From assembly GCF_000316515.1 (NCBI RefSeq), contig NC_019675.1, forward strand, positions 2,567,964 to 2,631,963: 64,000 bases of DNA. Direction: 5' to 3'. Shown one piece after another: positions 1 to 7,264 of the stretch. Under the pieces are notes generated by a model. That model saw nothing but the letters and a program-made list of their open reading frames with translations, was not told the origin of the DNA and made no database searches. Numbering within the stretch: the stretch's first letter is position 1; every line of letters begins with the position of its first letter. Source of the DNA: Cyanobium gracile PCC 6307. Its GTDB lineage: Bacteria > Cyanobacteriota > Cyanobacteriia > PCC-6307 > Cyanobiaceae. The position numbers and the translations under genes are program-made.

Positions 1-1
1 C

Positions 2-82
2 ATCGCCCTGCTGCTGGTGGCCCACGTGGGGCTCTCCTGGCGGGTGGGCGGCCTGCGGCTGCTGCGGCGCATGGCCCTGTGA
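2..82 (+). CDS. C-terminal fragment of a cytochrome b561-like membrane protein (partial, 5' end outside window)
   Basis: Only the last 26 codons are present, ending in TGA at 80-82. They encode a hydrophobic helix containing a conserved-looking His (VAHVGLSWRVGG) followed by an Arg-rich tail, as at the end of cytochrome b561-type haem subunits. The stop overlaps the ATG of the next gene (TGATG), so the two are translationally coupled. That neighbour is a sulfite-oxidase-type molybdoenzyme, which fits a membrane haem partner passing electrons to or from it. The identification rests on this short tail and on context. Confidence 0.45.
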   Translation: MALLLVAHVGLSWRVGGLRLLRRMAL

Positions 83-789
83 TGGGCAGCGCCGATCTTC
101 CCGGCCGTCGCCGCGCCCTCGGCCTGCTGCTCTCCGGCGGCTCCTCCCTGCTGCTGGGCGGCTGTGGCCTCAACCGCTGGAGCGGGACGGTGGGCGAGGC
201 CACCCAGCCGCTGAACGAGCGGATCGAGGCCCTGCTGCAGAGGAAGGGGCCGGTGCCGGAGTTCCGGCGCAGTCAGGTGGAGCCGGCCGCCCTGCTGGTC
301 AACAGCTTCAACGGCACGCCCAACCTCCCGCCCGAGAGCTACCGGCTCGTCGTCAACGGAGCGGTGCGCCGCCCCCTGAGCCTCGATCTGGCCGCCCTGG
401 CCGCCCTGCCCCAGCGGGAGTGCGTCATCCGCCATGTCTGCGTGGAGGGCTGGGCGGCGATCGTCGCCTGGTCGGGCCCGCGGCTGGCCGATGTGCTGGC
501 CCTGGCCGGCCCCTCTCCCCTCGGGGCCTATCTGGCGATCCGCTCCGCCGACCAGTACTTCGAAACCTGGGACCTGGCCTCCGCCCTGCACCCCCAGACC
601 CTGCTCGCCACCCACATGAACGGGGCGCCGCTGCCCGTGGCCAACGGCGCCCCCGTGCGGCTGGCGAGCCCCATCAAGCTCGGCTACAAGCAGAGCAAGT
701 GGGTCACCGGCCTGGAGCTGATGACAACCCTCGGCGACCGCCTCGGCACCTGGGAGGACAGGGGCTACGAGTGGTTCGCCGGACTGTGA
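82..789 (+). CDS. Molybdopterin-dependent oxidoreductase, sulfite-oxidase / MsrP-like fold, exported lipoprotein
   Basis: A 235-residue protein with the oxidoreductase molybdopterin-binding domain over roughly residues 60-225. The motif RHVCVEGW near residue 120 supplies the cysteine expected to ligate molybdenum. The N-terminus has consecutive arginines (GRRRALG), a hydrophobic stretch and a lipobox-like LLLGGC ending at Cys28. It is therefore probably exported, perhaps by Tat, and lipid-anchored. Start chosen at ATG 82, overlapping the upstream cytochrome b561-like stop; a GTG at 79 is the alternative. The family oxidises or reduces small S- or N-oxides; the substrate here is unknown. Confidence 0.85.
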   Translation: MGSADLPGRRRALGLLLSGGSSLLLGGCGLNRWSGTVGEATQPLNERIEALLQRKGPVPEFRRSQVEPAALLVNSFNGTPNLPPESYRLVVNGAVRRPLSLDLAALAALPQRECVIRHVCVEGWAAIVAWSGPRLADVLALAGPSPLGAYLAIRSADQYFETWDLASALHPQTLLATHMNGAPLPVANGAPVRLASPIKLGYKQSKWVTGLELMTTLGDRLGTWEDRGYEWFAGL

Positions 790-804
790 GGGGCCTGGCG
801 GCGC

Positions 805-1308
805 TCAGGGCTTGAGGGGCGCCCAGGCCATGGTGGCGTTGAACTTCTGGCACCAGATCAGCACCGATTTCTGGGCCTTGAGGTCGATCGAGGCGGGGAT
901 CACGTAGCTCTGGGATCCCTTGCTGGATTTCAGCTTCGAGAGCAGCGTGTAGCTGCCGGGCTTGAGGGGAAAGGCGGGGGCCTTGCTCATCGCCAGGGGC
1001 GTGGCGGTGGGGCTGAAGGCCACCCAGAGATCGGGGGCCATGTCGTTGGTCTTGAAGTCGCCGCTGAGGGTGAGCACCGTCTTGCCGCCCTGCTGGCTGA
1101 TCGTGAAGCCACCGCTCACGGGGGCCTCCGCCTTGCGGAAGCTGCCGCTGGCCTTCGCCATGGCCTGGGCCACCGAACCGAGGGCGGGGGTGATCGGCTC
1201 GACCTGGGGGAGGCCGAGGCTGCGGGCGGGGAGGACGGTACCGGAGAAGGCTGCCGCCGCCACCAGGGTGAGGGCGCCGCTGATAACGGTGCGGGGGGAG
1301 CGGTTCAT
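805..1308 (-). CDS. DM13 domain-containing exported protein
   Basis: From the ATG at 1308 this encodes about 167 residues with a signal peptide (RSPRTVISGALTLVAAAAFS) and then a DM13-type domain. The domain shows the family's C-terminal pattern of hydrophobic strands ending in a single conserved cysteine (VLIWCQKF near the C-terminus). DM13 domains are cytochrome-domain-like modules proposed to take part in redox chemistry outside the cytoplasm. Longer GTG/ATG starts exist upstream but would bury the signal peptide. It converges with the molybdoenzyme gene (15 bp apart), so a shared redox role is possible but unproven. Confidence 0.75.
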   Translation of the reverse strand: MNRSPRTVISGALTLVAAAAFSGTVLPARSLGLPQVEPITPALGSVAQAMAKASGSFRKAEAPVSGGFTISQQGGKTVLTLSGDFKTNDMAPDLWVAFSPTATPLAMSKAPAFPLKPGSYTLLSKLKSSKGSQSYVIPASIDLKAQKSVLIWCQKFNATMAWAPLKP

Positions 1309-1465
1309 CGGAATGTGGGGGAGGGTGAGGAGGATGCGGCGGGGTGGCGGGACGCCAGGACCAGCGGGCACCAGGAGATACCGGCGGATCCCCGGATCGG
1401 ATGGGGCGGCCCCCGGGTCAGGGGGTGACCATGGGGGCGCTGGCCCCCTCTCCCCGGCCTGAACG

Positions 1466-2083
1466 ATGCAACGCTGGACGACATCGGACGGGCGACCGCG
1501 GCCGATCCCGGGCCTGCTGCCGCTGCTGCTCTACGTGCTGCTGCGGGGACTGGATGCCACCGTGCTCAAGGGTCTGCAGGACCACGGGATGGCCCATCCG
1601 GTGGGTGGTGAGAACCCGATCAGCTTCTGCAACGTCTTCTTGGCCCAGCTGATGGTGGGGCTGGCGGCCCTGATCCCAGGACGGCGCATCCTGGGCAACG
1701 ACCTGGCGCAGCTGGGGCCGGGCGATCGGTGCCTGCTGGCCCTGCATGGGGGCCTGGGTCTGTTCCTCGGACCTGTGGCCGACTACCTCGCCCTGGAGTC
1801 CCTGTCGGTGATCAGCCAGACCCTGCTGAGCGCCCTGGTCTTCGGCGCCATCGCCTTGGTGCTGTTCGGACCGCAGCATTTCCTGTTGCTGCGGCTCTGG
1901 TGGGTGGTGGCGGTCCTCAGTGCCGCCCTGCTGCTGGGGGAACCACTGGGTGTCCCGGTGCTGGCCGGTGCGGCCCTGGTTCTGTGCGGGGTGTTCGTCA
2001 GCCGCCGGCCGAGCCCCATCCGATCGCGGTGTTCGCCGGTATCCGAAGGACGGCACCCCCGCCGTGCTCCTCCCCGGACGTGA
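1466..2083 (+). CDS. EamA/DMT-family transporter, internally shortened (possibly non-functional)
   Basis: A 205-residue hydrophobic protein with drug/metabolite transporter features. The N-terminal helix carries GLDATVLKGLQ, the middle carries LALESLSVISQTLL, and the end carries AVLSAALLLGEPLG then AGAALVLCGV, the typical close of the second EamA repeat. Full-length members are about 290-330 residues with ten helices; this one has material for five or six. The end of the first repeat and most of the second appear to be missing with the frame kept. The stop overlaps the GTG of the sigma-factor gene (GTGA at 2080-2083), so translation of this ORF could still feed the regulator downstream. Confidence 0.6.
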   Translation: MQRWTTSDGRPRPIPGLLPLLLYVLLRGLDATVLKGLQDHGMAHPVGGENPISFCNVFLAQLMVGLAALIPGRRILGNDLAQLGPGDRCLLALHGGLGLFLGPVADYLALESLSVISQTLLSALVFGAIALVLFGPQHFLLLRLWWVVAVLSAALLLGEPLGVPVLAGAALVLCGVFVSRRPSPIRSRCSPVSEGRHPRRAPPRT

Positions 2084-2661
2084 ACCCCTCCGACGCCGAA
2101 GCTCCCCCCCGCCGTCCACCCCTACGGGGCGCCCTCGCGGCGGCATCCGGCGAGGGCGCCGATCTGGCCGCCCTCTACGACAGCTGCAGCGGTCCGGTGT
2201 ATCGCCTGGCCCTGCGGCTGTGCCGCTCGAACCAGGAGGCCGAGGACCTCACCCATGACGTCTTCCTGCGCTACTGGCAGCAGGGGCGCTACGACCCGTC
2301 CCGGGGGCCGGTGCTGGCCTATCTGCTGCTGTTGACGCGCTCGATGGCCATCAACCGGCTCAACCAGCGCGCCAACCGCTGGCAGCTGGTGCAACGCTGG
2401 TCGGAGCACCTGTTTCCAGCGGCCGTGCCCACGCCCCACGACCGTGCCGAGTCCGAGGATCTGGCCGAGAGGGTCCGGGTTGCCCTGGCGGCGATCCCCG
2501 CCAACCAGCGCCAGGTGCTGGAGATGGCCTACTACGAAGGGCTGAGCCAGTCGGCGATCGGGGCGCTGCTGGAGCTGCCCCTCGGCACCGTCAAGACCCG
2601 CGCCCGCCAGGGCCTGATCCGCCTGCGCGCCCTCCTCCACGATTCGCCCGCCCAGCCATGA
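2080..2661 (+). CDS. ECF-type RNA polymerase sigma factor (SigK/RpoE-like)
   Basis: A 193-residue protein with sigma region 2 (about residues 30-100, including the NQEAEDLTHDVFLRYW core) and region 4 (about 130-183, with LSQSAIGALLELPLGTVKTR as the helix-turn-helix). There is no region 1 or 3, as expected for an ECF factor. The GTG start overlaps the stop of the EamA-like gene; the gene's own stop overlaps the ATG of the next gene (ATGA at 2658-2661), which is its likely anti-sigma factor. It should recruit RNA polymerase to a stress regulon when released. The nearby ChrR-type cupin suggests a redox or singlet-oxygen signal, but that is inference. Confidence 0.9.
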   Translation: MNPSDAEAPPRRPPLRGALAAASGEGADLAALYDSCSGPVYRLALRLCRSNQEAEDLTHDVFLRYWQQGRYDPSRGPVLAYLLLLTRSMAINRLNQRANRWQLVQRWSEHLFPAAVPTPHDRAESEDLAERVRVALAAIPANQRQVLEMAYYEGLSQSAIGALLELPLGTVKTRARQGLIRLRALLHDSPAQP

Positions 2662-3359
2662 CACCCGACGCCATCCCCACCCCCGAGGCCGCCGGCATCG
2701 ACGCCCTCCTCGCCGGCCATGCCCTGGGGGACCTCGAGGAGGCCGAGCGGGAGCAGCTGGCGCTGCTGCTGCGGGAGCGGCCCGAGCTGCGCCAGCGGCT
2801 GGAGGAGTTCAGCACCACCCTGGAGCTGCTGCCCCTGGCGCTGCCGGCCACGGCGGTCCCGCCTCCCGCGCTGCGCCGGCGCCTTCTGCAGCCCGGCTCC
2901 CGTCCGCGGCCCTGGCGCCTCTGGGTGGTGCCCTCCCTGCTGGCGGCCGGCCTGCTGGTGCTGGCCGGTGAACTGCACCAGACCCGCCAGCAGCTGGCGG
3001 GTCTGCAGCGGCAGCTGTCGCCGGCGGCCCTCACCGATCCGCGCCTGTTGCCGCTGCAGGCCGTCCAGCCCGGCCAGAAGGCGGTCGGTGAGGTGCTGGT
3101 CACCGGCAACCGCACCCACAACCTGCTGACCCTCAGCCACCTCCCCCCCCTGCCGCCGCAGCGCACCTACCGCCTCTGGGCCACCGTGGCCGGGAGGACC
3201 GTCGGTTGCGTCCATTTCGTGCCCAATGCCCGCGGCCAGGTGGCCATGCCCATCCCCCTCTCCCCCACCAGCGAGGCCAGCGCCGTCAGCGTCAGCGTCG
3301 AAGGCGACCCCAACGGCCCGGCGCCCAGGGGCCCGATGCTGCTCACCAGCTCCCTCTGA
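2658..3359 (+). CDS. Membrane anti-sigma factor, RskA family
   Basis: A 233-residue protein with a cytosolic helical N-terminus (about residues 15-55, rich in Glu/Arg/Leu) suited to binding sigma. One transmembrane helix follows (about 86-106, VVPSLLAAGLLVLAGEL), then an external domain of the RskA C-terminal type (about 120-230, with the YRLWATVAG and PTSEASAVSVSVE segments). No HxxxCxxC zinc motif is visible in the N-terminus. It overlaps the sigma gene by 4 bp and is followed 3 bp later by the double-cupin gene. It should hold the sigma factor at the membrane until a signal triggers release. Confidence 0.85.
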   Translation: MTPDAIPTPEAAGIDALLAGHALGDLEEAEREQLALLLRERPELRQRLEEFSTTLELLPLALPATAVPPPALRRRLLQPGSRPRPWRLWVVPSLLAAGLLVLAGELHQTRQQLAGLQRQLSPAALTDPRLLPLQAVQPGQKAVGEVLVTGNRTHNLLTLSHLPPLPPQRTYRLWATVAGRTVGCVHFVPNARGQVAMPIPLSPTSEASAVSVSVEGDPNGPAPRGPMLLTSSL

Positions 3360-3362
3360 TCC

Positions 3363-4061
3363 ATGGCCCCCGCCCCCATCCCCACCCAGCTCCATGCCGA
3401 TCCAGGCCAGAGGGTCGTCGTCGAAAGCGGCTCCCTGCCCTGGTATCCCTCACCCCTGGCCGGGGTGGAGCGGCGCCCGCTGGAGCGCGACGGCGGGGAG
3501 GTCGCCCGGGCCACTTCGATCGTCCGCTACGCCCCCGGAAGCCGATTCGCCCCCCATGGGCACGACGGCGGCGAGGAGTTCCTCGTGCTCGAGGGGGTCT
3601 TCTCCGACGAGCAGGGTGACTACGCTCCCGGCACCTACGTCCGCAACCCGGTCGGCTCCGCCCATGCCCCCTTCAGTGAGGCCGGCTGCACCATCCTGGT
3701 GAAACTCCGCCAGATGGATCCGGCCGACCAGACGCGGGTCGTGATCGACACCGGCTCCTCCACCTTCGTGCCCGGCCTGGTGCCCGGCCTGACCGTGCTG
3801 CCCCTGCACGGCTTCGGCACCGAACAGGTGGCCCTGGTGCGCTGGGAGCCCGGAACCCGCTTCCCCCTCCACGCCCATCCAGGGGGCGAGGAGATCTTCG
3901 TGCTTGAGGGGGTCTTCGAGGACGAGCAGGGGGCCTACCCGGCCGGGACCTGGCTGCGCAACCCGCCCGGCAGTCGCCATGCGCCCTTCAGCAGCGACGG
4001 TTGCCTGATCTGGGTCAAGACGGGCCACCTCGACCAGGGTCTGGCCGCGCCGCAGGGCTGA
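3363..4061 (+). CDS. Tandem ChrR-like cupin protein
   Basis: A 232-residue protein made of two similar cupin domains (about residues 30-125 and 140-225). Each has a metal-binding set: HGHDGGEEFLVLEG in the first, HAHPGGEEIFVLEG in the second. Each also has a later histidine in SAHAPF / SRHAPF. These resemble the C-terminal cupin of ChrR, where it is part of a zinc anti-sigma factor that senses singlet oxygen. Here the cupin is a separate protein in the sigma / anti-sigma operon. It may sense an oxidant or metal for the switch, or be an effector of it. No signal peptide is seen. Confidence 0.8.
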   Translation: MAPAPIPTQLHADPGQRVVVESGSLPWYPSPLAGVERRPLERDGGEVARATSIVRYAPGSRFAPHGHDGGEEFLVLEGVFSDEQGDYAPGTYVRNPVGSAHAPFSEAGCTILVKLRQMDPADQTRVVIDTGSSTFVPGLVPGLTVLPLHGFGTEQVALVRWEPGTRFPLHAHPGGEEIFVLEGVFEDEQGAYPAGTWLRNPPGSRHAPFSSDGCLIWVKTGHLDQGLAAPQG

Positions 4062-4068
4062 TCGCGGT

Positions 4069-4905
4069 TCAGGGGGTCGCCGCCCGGCCCCGCAGCGGGG
4101 CCACCGCCAGGGCGACCAGGAAGGCCACCAGCTGGGCGATCACGACGCAGGGGCCGGAAGGCAGCGCGAAGGCGGCCGACACCAGCAGGCCGAGCACGGC
4201 GCCGCTGGCCCCCAGTCCGGCGGAGAGGACCACGTAGGTCCCGAAGCGCCGGCTCACCAGCCGCGAGGCACAGGCGGGGATGACCACGAAGGCGCTGATC
4301 AGCAGCACCCCCACCGCCTTGACGGAGATGGCCACCACCACGGCCAGCAGGACCAGGAACAGCAGCCGGTGCAGGGAGACGGCGATGCCCCGGGAGCGGG
4401 CGAGGGGTTCATCGAGGGTGAGCAGCACCTGGTCGCGCCGGGTGAGGGTGAGGTAGCCGGTGGTGACGATGAGCAGGACCCCGATCAGGGCCAGGTCGAG
4501 CCAGGTGACCCCCAGGATGTCGCCGAACAGGAGCTGCTGGATGCCGCCCTTGTAGACGCGCAGCAGGCTCAGGGCCACCACGGCCATGGCGAGCGAAGAG
4601 GAATAGACGATGTTCAGCAGGGCATCGGCCGGCAGCTTGCTGCGTTGCACCAGCTGGTTCGTCATCAGGGCGAACAGCACCGCGAAGGGGATCAGCACCA
4701 GGGTGGGATCGATGCCCAGCAGCAGGCCCAGGGTGATGCCGAGCAGGGCGGAATGGCCGAGGGCGTCGCTGAAGAAGGAGAGCTGGCGCAGCACGGCGAA
4801 GCTGCCCAGCACACCACCAAGGGCGCCGCTGAGCAGGCCGCCCAGGAGGGCCCGCTGCATGAAGGGAAGCTGCAGCAGCTCCACCAGGGTCGAAGTCCCA
4901 GCCAT
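4069..4905 (-). CDS. Metal ABC transporter permease (ZnuB/MntB family)
   Basis: From the ATG at 4905 this encodes 278 residues with about eight transmembrane helices. It carries family landmarks: SFFSDALGHSALLGI near the N-terminus, FGDILGVTWLDL in the middle, and GVLLISAFVVIPACASRLVS late. These are typical of Zn/Mn/Fe permeases. No ATPase or binding-protein gene is adjacent, so its partners must lie elsewhere. It converges with the cupin gene (7 bp apart). The longer upstream ORF lacks permease-like sequence, so the internal ATG was chosen. The transported metal cannot be told from the permease alone. Confidence 0.88.
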   Translation of the reverse strand: MAGTSTLVELLQLPFMQRALLGGLLSGALGGVLGSFAVLRQLSFFSDALGHSALLGITLGLLLGIDPTLVLIPFAVLFALMTNQLVQRSKLPADALLNIVYSSSLAMAVVALSLLRVYKGGIQQLLFGDILGVTWLDLALIGVLLIVTTGYLTLTRRDQVLLTLDEPLARSRGIAVSLHRLLFLVLLAVVVAISVKAVGVLLISAFVVIPACASRLVSRRFGTYVVLSAGLGASGAVLGLLVSAAFALPSGPCVVIAQLVAFLVALAVAPLRGRAATP

Positions 4906-4939
4906 CGGCCCAGGGTACCCAGGGCGCCGTGCCGGGGCC

Positions 4940-5068
4940 TCAGGAGAGCGGGTGGGCCAGGGCCAGCTCCAGAGCCTCGACGACCAGTGCCAGGGAGGCC
5001 GCCAGCAGGGCCAGGCGGCCGGCACGGCAGAACAGCCGTGAGGTGATGACGAAACCCATCGGGATCAT
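4940..5068 (-). CDS. Small putative membrane protein (42 aa)
   Basis: An ATG-to-TGA frame encodes 42 residues with one hydrophobic segment (RLALLAASLALVVEALELAL) and a short polar start. It lies 34 bp upstream of the metal permease gene in the same direction and could be a short leader gene or part of the operon. I do not recognise the family. At this size in high-GC DNA a chance ORF is possible. Confidence 0.35.
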   Translation of the reverse strand: MIPMGFVITSRLFCRAGRLALLAASLALVVEALELALAHPLS

Positions 5069-5102
5069 GGCTGTGCTCCGGTGCAGGGCAAAGGGGACGG
5101 AC

Positions 5103-5315
5103 TCAGATGCTGGGGCGGTGCAGGGGACGCAGATCGGGCAGGGCGACGGAGAAGGCGGGGGATCCGTGGCGGGTGAGGGGCCAGCGCCGCACCCAGCAGC
5201 TGTCGGTCTCCTCGTCGATGCTGATCACCTGGTAGGTGCCGCCCTGGCGGCTGCTCAGCGCCACGAAACTGCCGGGGTGCAGGGCCGCTGCCGGGTGGGA
5301 TGGGGGGTGAGGCAT
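5103..5315 (-). CDS. Small conserved-type hypothetical protein (70 aa)
   Basis: Starting at the ATG at 5315, a 70-residue soluble protein reads as a small beta-barrel-like domain. It has a GSFVALSSRQGGTYQVISIDEE segment (a hydrophobic strand, then QGG, then another strand) followed by CWVRRWPL and SPAFSVAL. The pattern resembles small picocyanobacterial proteins I have seen, but I cannot name a function. It lies upstream of the 42-aa ORF and the metal permease in the same direction. The start was chosen because residues upstream of this Met look non-coding. Confidence 0.55.
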   Translation of the reverse strand: MPHPPSHPAAALHPGSFVALSSRQGGTYQVISIDEETDSCWVRRWPLTRHGSPAFSVALPDLRPLHRPSI

Positions 5316-5422
5316 GGTTCGAACCACGCAGCAGCCTTCAACGTAACAGAAGGTTGCGGATTGGTTGACGATTTGCCCCGTCGTGTGCATTCCAAAGCAC
5401 AGGGCACGGGCCCCGAAGACAC

Positions 5423-5457
5423 GTAGCCCCCCTCGAGCATGACCCGAGGGGGGCTAC
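5423..5457. terminator. Perfect 13-bp stem-loop, candidate transcription terminator
   Basis: GTAGCCCCCCTCG at 5423-5435 pairs exactly with CGAGGGGGGCTAC at 5445-5457 around a 9-nt loop, followed on the plus strand by only TTT. It sits between the small gene ending at 5103 and the cyAbrB gene ending at 5595. Since cyAbrB is read leftward through here, it may end that transcript. The U-tract is short in either direction. Confidence 0.6.
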
Positions 5458-5470
5458 TTTGCGAAGCGAT

Positions 5471-5491
5471 GGGGAGTTGATCAATCTCCCC
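5471..5491. repeat. Imperfect palindrome downstream of cyAbrB
   Basis: GGGGAG at 5471-5476 and CTCCCC at 5486-5491 flank TTGATCAAT, giving a near-perfect dyad. It lies 13 bp from the perfect stem-loop. It may be a second terminator hairpin for cyAbrB or a protein-binding site. No U-tract follows. Confidence 0.35.
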
Positions 5492-5594
5492 GGCCCCGCA
5501 CCTTTGTTTTAGATCGGAAGCGACGGCTACAGCGCTGAGCCGCACATAGCTTCACGTGCCGGCTGCCGCCGAGCGCTGGTCAGGCGTCGTCGGC

Positions 5595-5963
5595 TCACTC
5601 GTCGTCGTCGGAGCCGCCCACGGGAACCAGTCGGATCGCCTTGCGACCGAGCTTGATCTCGAATTCATCGCCCGGCTCGAGGCCCAGCATCGCGGTGTAG
5701 GCCTTGCCCACCAACAGGTTGCCATTGAACTGGACCTTGGCGGTATAGCCGAGCTTGCGGCCGGCCTTGGTGGCCGCCTTGCCGACGCCGTCGCCGAGGT
5801 TGATTCCCTTGGCATCGAGAAGGGCCTCGTAGAAGGCCGTGAAGTTCAGGCGCTCGTTGCCGTCCTTCTTGGTGCTCACGTAGCCGCAGCTGCGCACCAG
5901 ATCGGACTTCGAAGCATCGCCCAGCTCTTTTACCTTGGCGAGCAGATCGGCACCTTTGAGCAT
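5595..5963 (-). CDS. AbrB-family transcriptional regulator (cyAbrB, CalA/CalB type)
   Basis: A 122-residue protein. Its C-terminal half (about residues 70-115, with AKVQFNGNLLVGKAYTAMLGL and GDEFEIKLGRKAIRLVPV) is the swapped-hairpin AbrB DNA-binding domain peculiar to cyanobacteria. The N-terminal half (LLAKVKELGDASKSDLVRSCGY) is the usual cyAbrB cap. cyAbrB proteins are abundant global regulators of carbon/nitrogen metabolism, hydrogenase and stress genes. It ends in an acidic tail. It is monocistronic, with stem-loops downstream. Confidence 0.93.
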   Translation of the reverse strand: MLKGADLLAKVKELGDASKSDLVRSCGYVSTKKDGNERLNFTAFYEALLDAKGINLGDGVGKAATKAGRKLGYTAKVQFNGNLLVGKAYTAMLGLEPGDEFEIKLGRKAIRLVPVGGSDDDE

Positions 5964-6031
5964 GATGCAATGGCGGTTGGTATTGTCCGAAATTCTACAA
6001 CTCGGGCCTGCGATCGCCAGTCGGGCCAGGT

Positions 6032-7264
6032 TCAGCTCTTCGGGGGACCCTCCACCCGATACTGCACCTGCTGGGGGAAGGGGATCTCGATGCCCCTTTG
6101 CTGGAAAGCCTTCCAGACAGCCGCCTGGACTTCGCTGCAGATCGACACGTTATCCATCGGGTTGGCGATCCAGAAGCGCAGGGCGTAGCTGATCGAGGAT
6201 TCTCCGTATCCGAGCAGCAGTGCCTTCGGTGCCGGGGTGGGCAGAACGCGAGGCTGGCTGCGGGCGATGTCCTCCAGTAGGGCGATCACGTCATTGGGAT
6301 CGTGGTGGTAGGCCGCGCTCACCAGCACCTGGGTGCGGCGCAGGGTGTCGCTGCCCGTGTAGGTCACGGTGGTGGTGGTGAAGAACATCTGATTGGGGAT
6401 CACCAGTTCGGCGTTGTCCCGATTGCGCCAGAGCACGGCGGCCCGCAGGCCGAGGCTGCGCACCTCGCAGGGATCGCCATCAATGACCAGAACTTCGCCG
6501 GGCCGCACCGATCCCTCACACAGCAGCCAGAGGCCGCTGACGAAATTGGAGAAGACTTCCTTGATGCCGAATCCGAGGCCCACCGAGAGGCCACCGGCCA
6601 CCGCCAGGATCGCGGTGCGATTGAACCCCACATGATCGAGGGCCCAGACGATGCCGATGGACACCACCACATAGCGAATCATCAGGGCCAGGGCCCGGCG
6701 GCTGCCGTTGCTGATGCCCAAGCCGCGCTGCACCAGCCAGGCCAACCCCTGGGCCGGGGGGCCTGTGCCCATGGCCAGCACATAGACGATCACCACCGCC
6801 ATGAAGAAGCTCCCCAGGGTCACCTCGGAGCCGAACCATTCGCCCAGGGGAATCAGGGCCAGATCCTGCGGGTTATCGAACACCCGGATCACCAGCAGGG
6901 CGGCGACCAGCAGGTACGCCGGGCGGATCAGGCGGGTCTCCAGCAGCTGCAACTGCTGCGGCTGGATGAAACGGCCCAGCAGCTGGCGCACGCCCCCCAG
7001 ACCCAGCCAGCCCAGGTAGAGGAGCAGTCCCAGCAGCACCAGGCCGTTGGGAAGGCCACCCAACCCCAGGAGCAGCGAAAACAGGCCCAGCAGGAGGGGG
7101 ACCACGACGTCGGATCGTCGCGCCAGGGGAAAGCGGGGGGCCAGCCACCGGCGAAAGACCCCCTGGCCCAGGAACACCAGCAGCAGCAGAATCACCTGCA
7201 CGCGCACCTCGATGCGCTGCAGGTAGCCGAACCAGCCGGCGATCTCCATCAGCAGCAGGTTCAT
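6032..7264 (-). CDS. Mechanosensitive ion channel, MscS family
   Basis: A 410-residue protein with five or six transmembrane helices. The pore helix lies near residues 215-245 (AILAVAGGLSVGLGFGIKEVFSNF), rich in the Gly/Ala packing expected of MscS TM3. A cytoplasmic beta domain follows (GEVLVIDGDPCEVRSLGLRA, PNQMF near 290) and then the alpha/beta domain to residue 405. It should open under membrane tension and release solutes on hypo-osmotic shock. The ATG at 7264 overlaps the stop of the solute-binding lipoprotein (ATGA), so the two are made together. A longer in-frame ORF upstream is a shadow of that lipoprotein gene. Confidence 0.92.
   Translation of the reverse strand: MNLLLMEIAGWFGYLQRIEVRVQVILLLLVFLGQGVFRRWLAPRFPLARRSDVVVPLLLGLFSLLLGLGGLPNGLVLLGLLLYLGWLGLGGVRQLLGRFIQPQQLQLLETRLIRPAYLLVAALLVIRVFDNPQDLALIPLGEWFGSEVTLGSFFMAVVIVYVLAMGTGPPAQGLAWLVQRGLGISNGSRRALALMIRYVVVSIGIVWALDHVGFNRTAILAVAGGLSVGLGFGIKEVFSNFVSGLWLLCEGSVRPGEVLVIDGDPCEVRSLGLRAAVLWRNRDNAELVIPNQMFFTTTTVTYTGSDTLRRTQVLVSAAYHHDPNDVIALLEDIARSQPRVLPTPAPKALLLGYGESSISYALRFWIANPMDNVSICSEVQAAVWKAFQQRGIEIPFPQQVQYRVEGPPKS

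Noticed and set aside
5316-5325. GGTTCGAACC considered as a tRNA T-arm
   Set aside because: The flanking bases do not form a T-stem, and no acceptor or anticodon arms can be placed.
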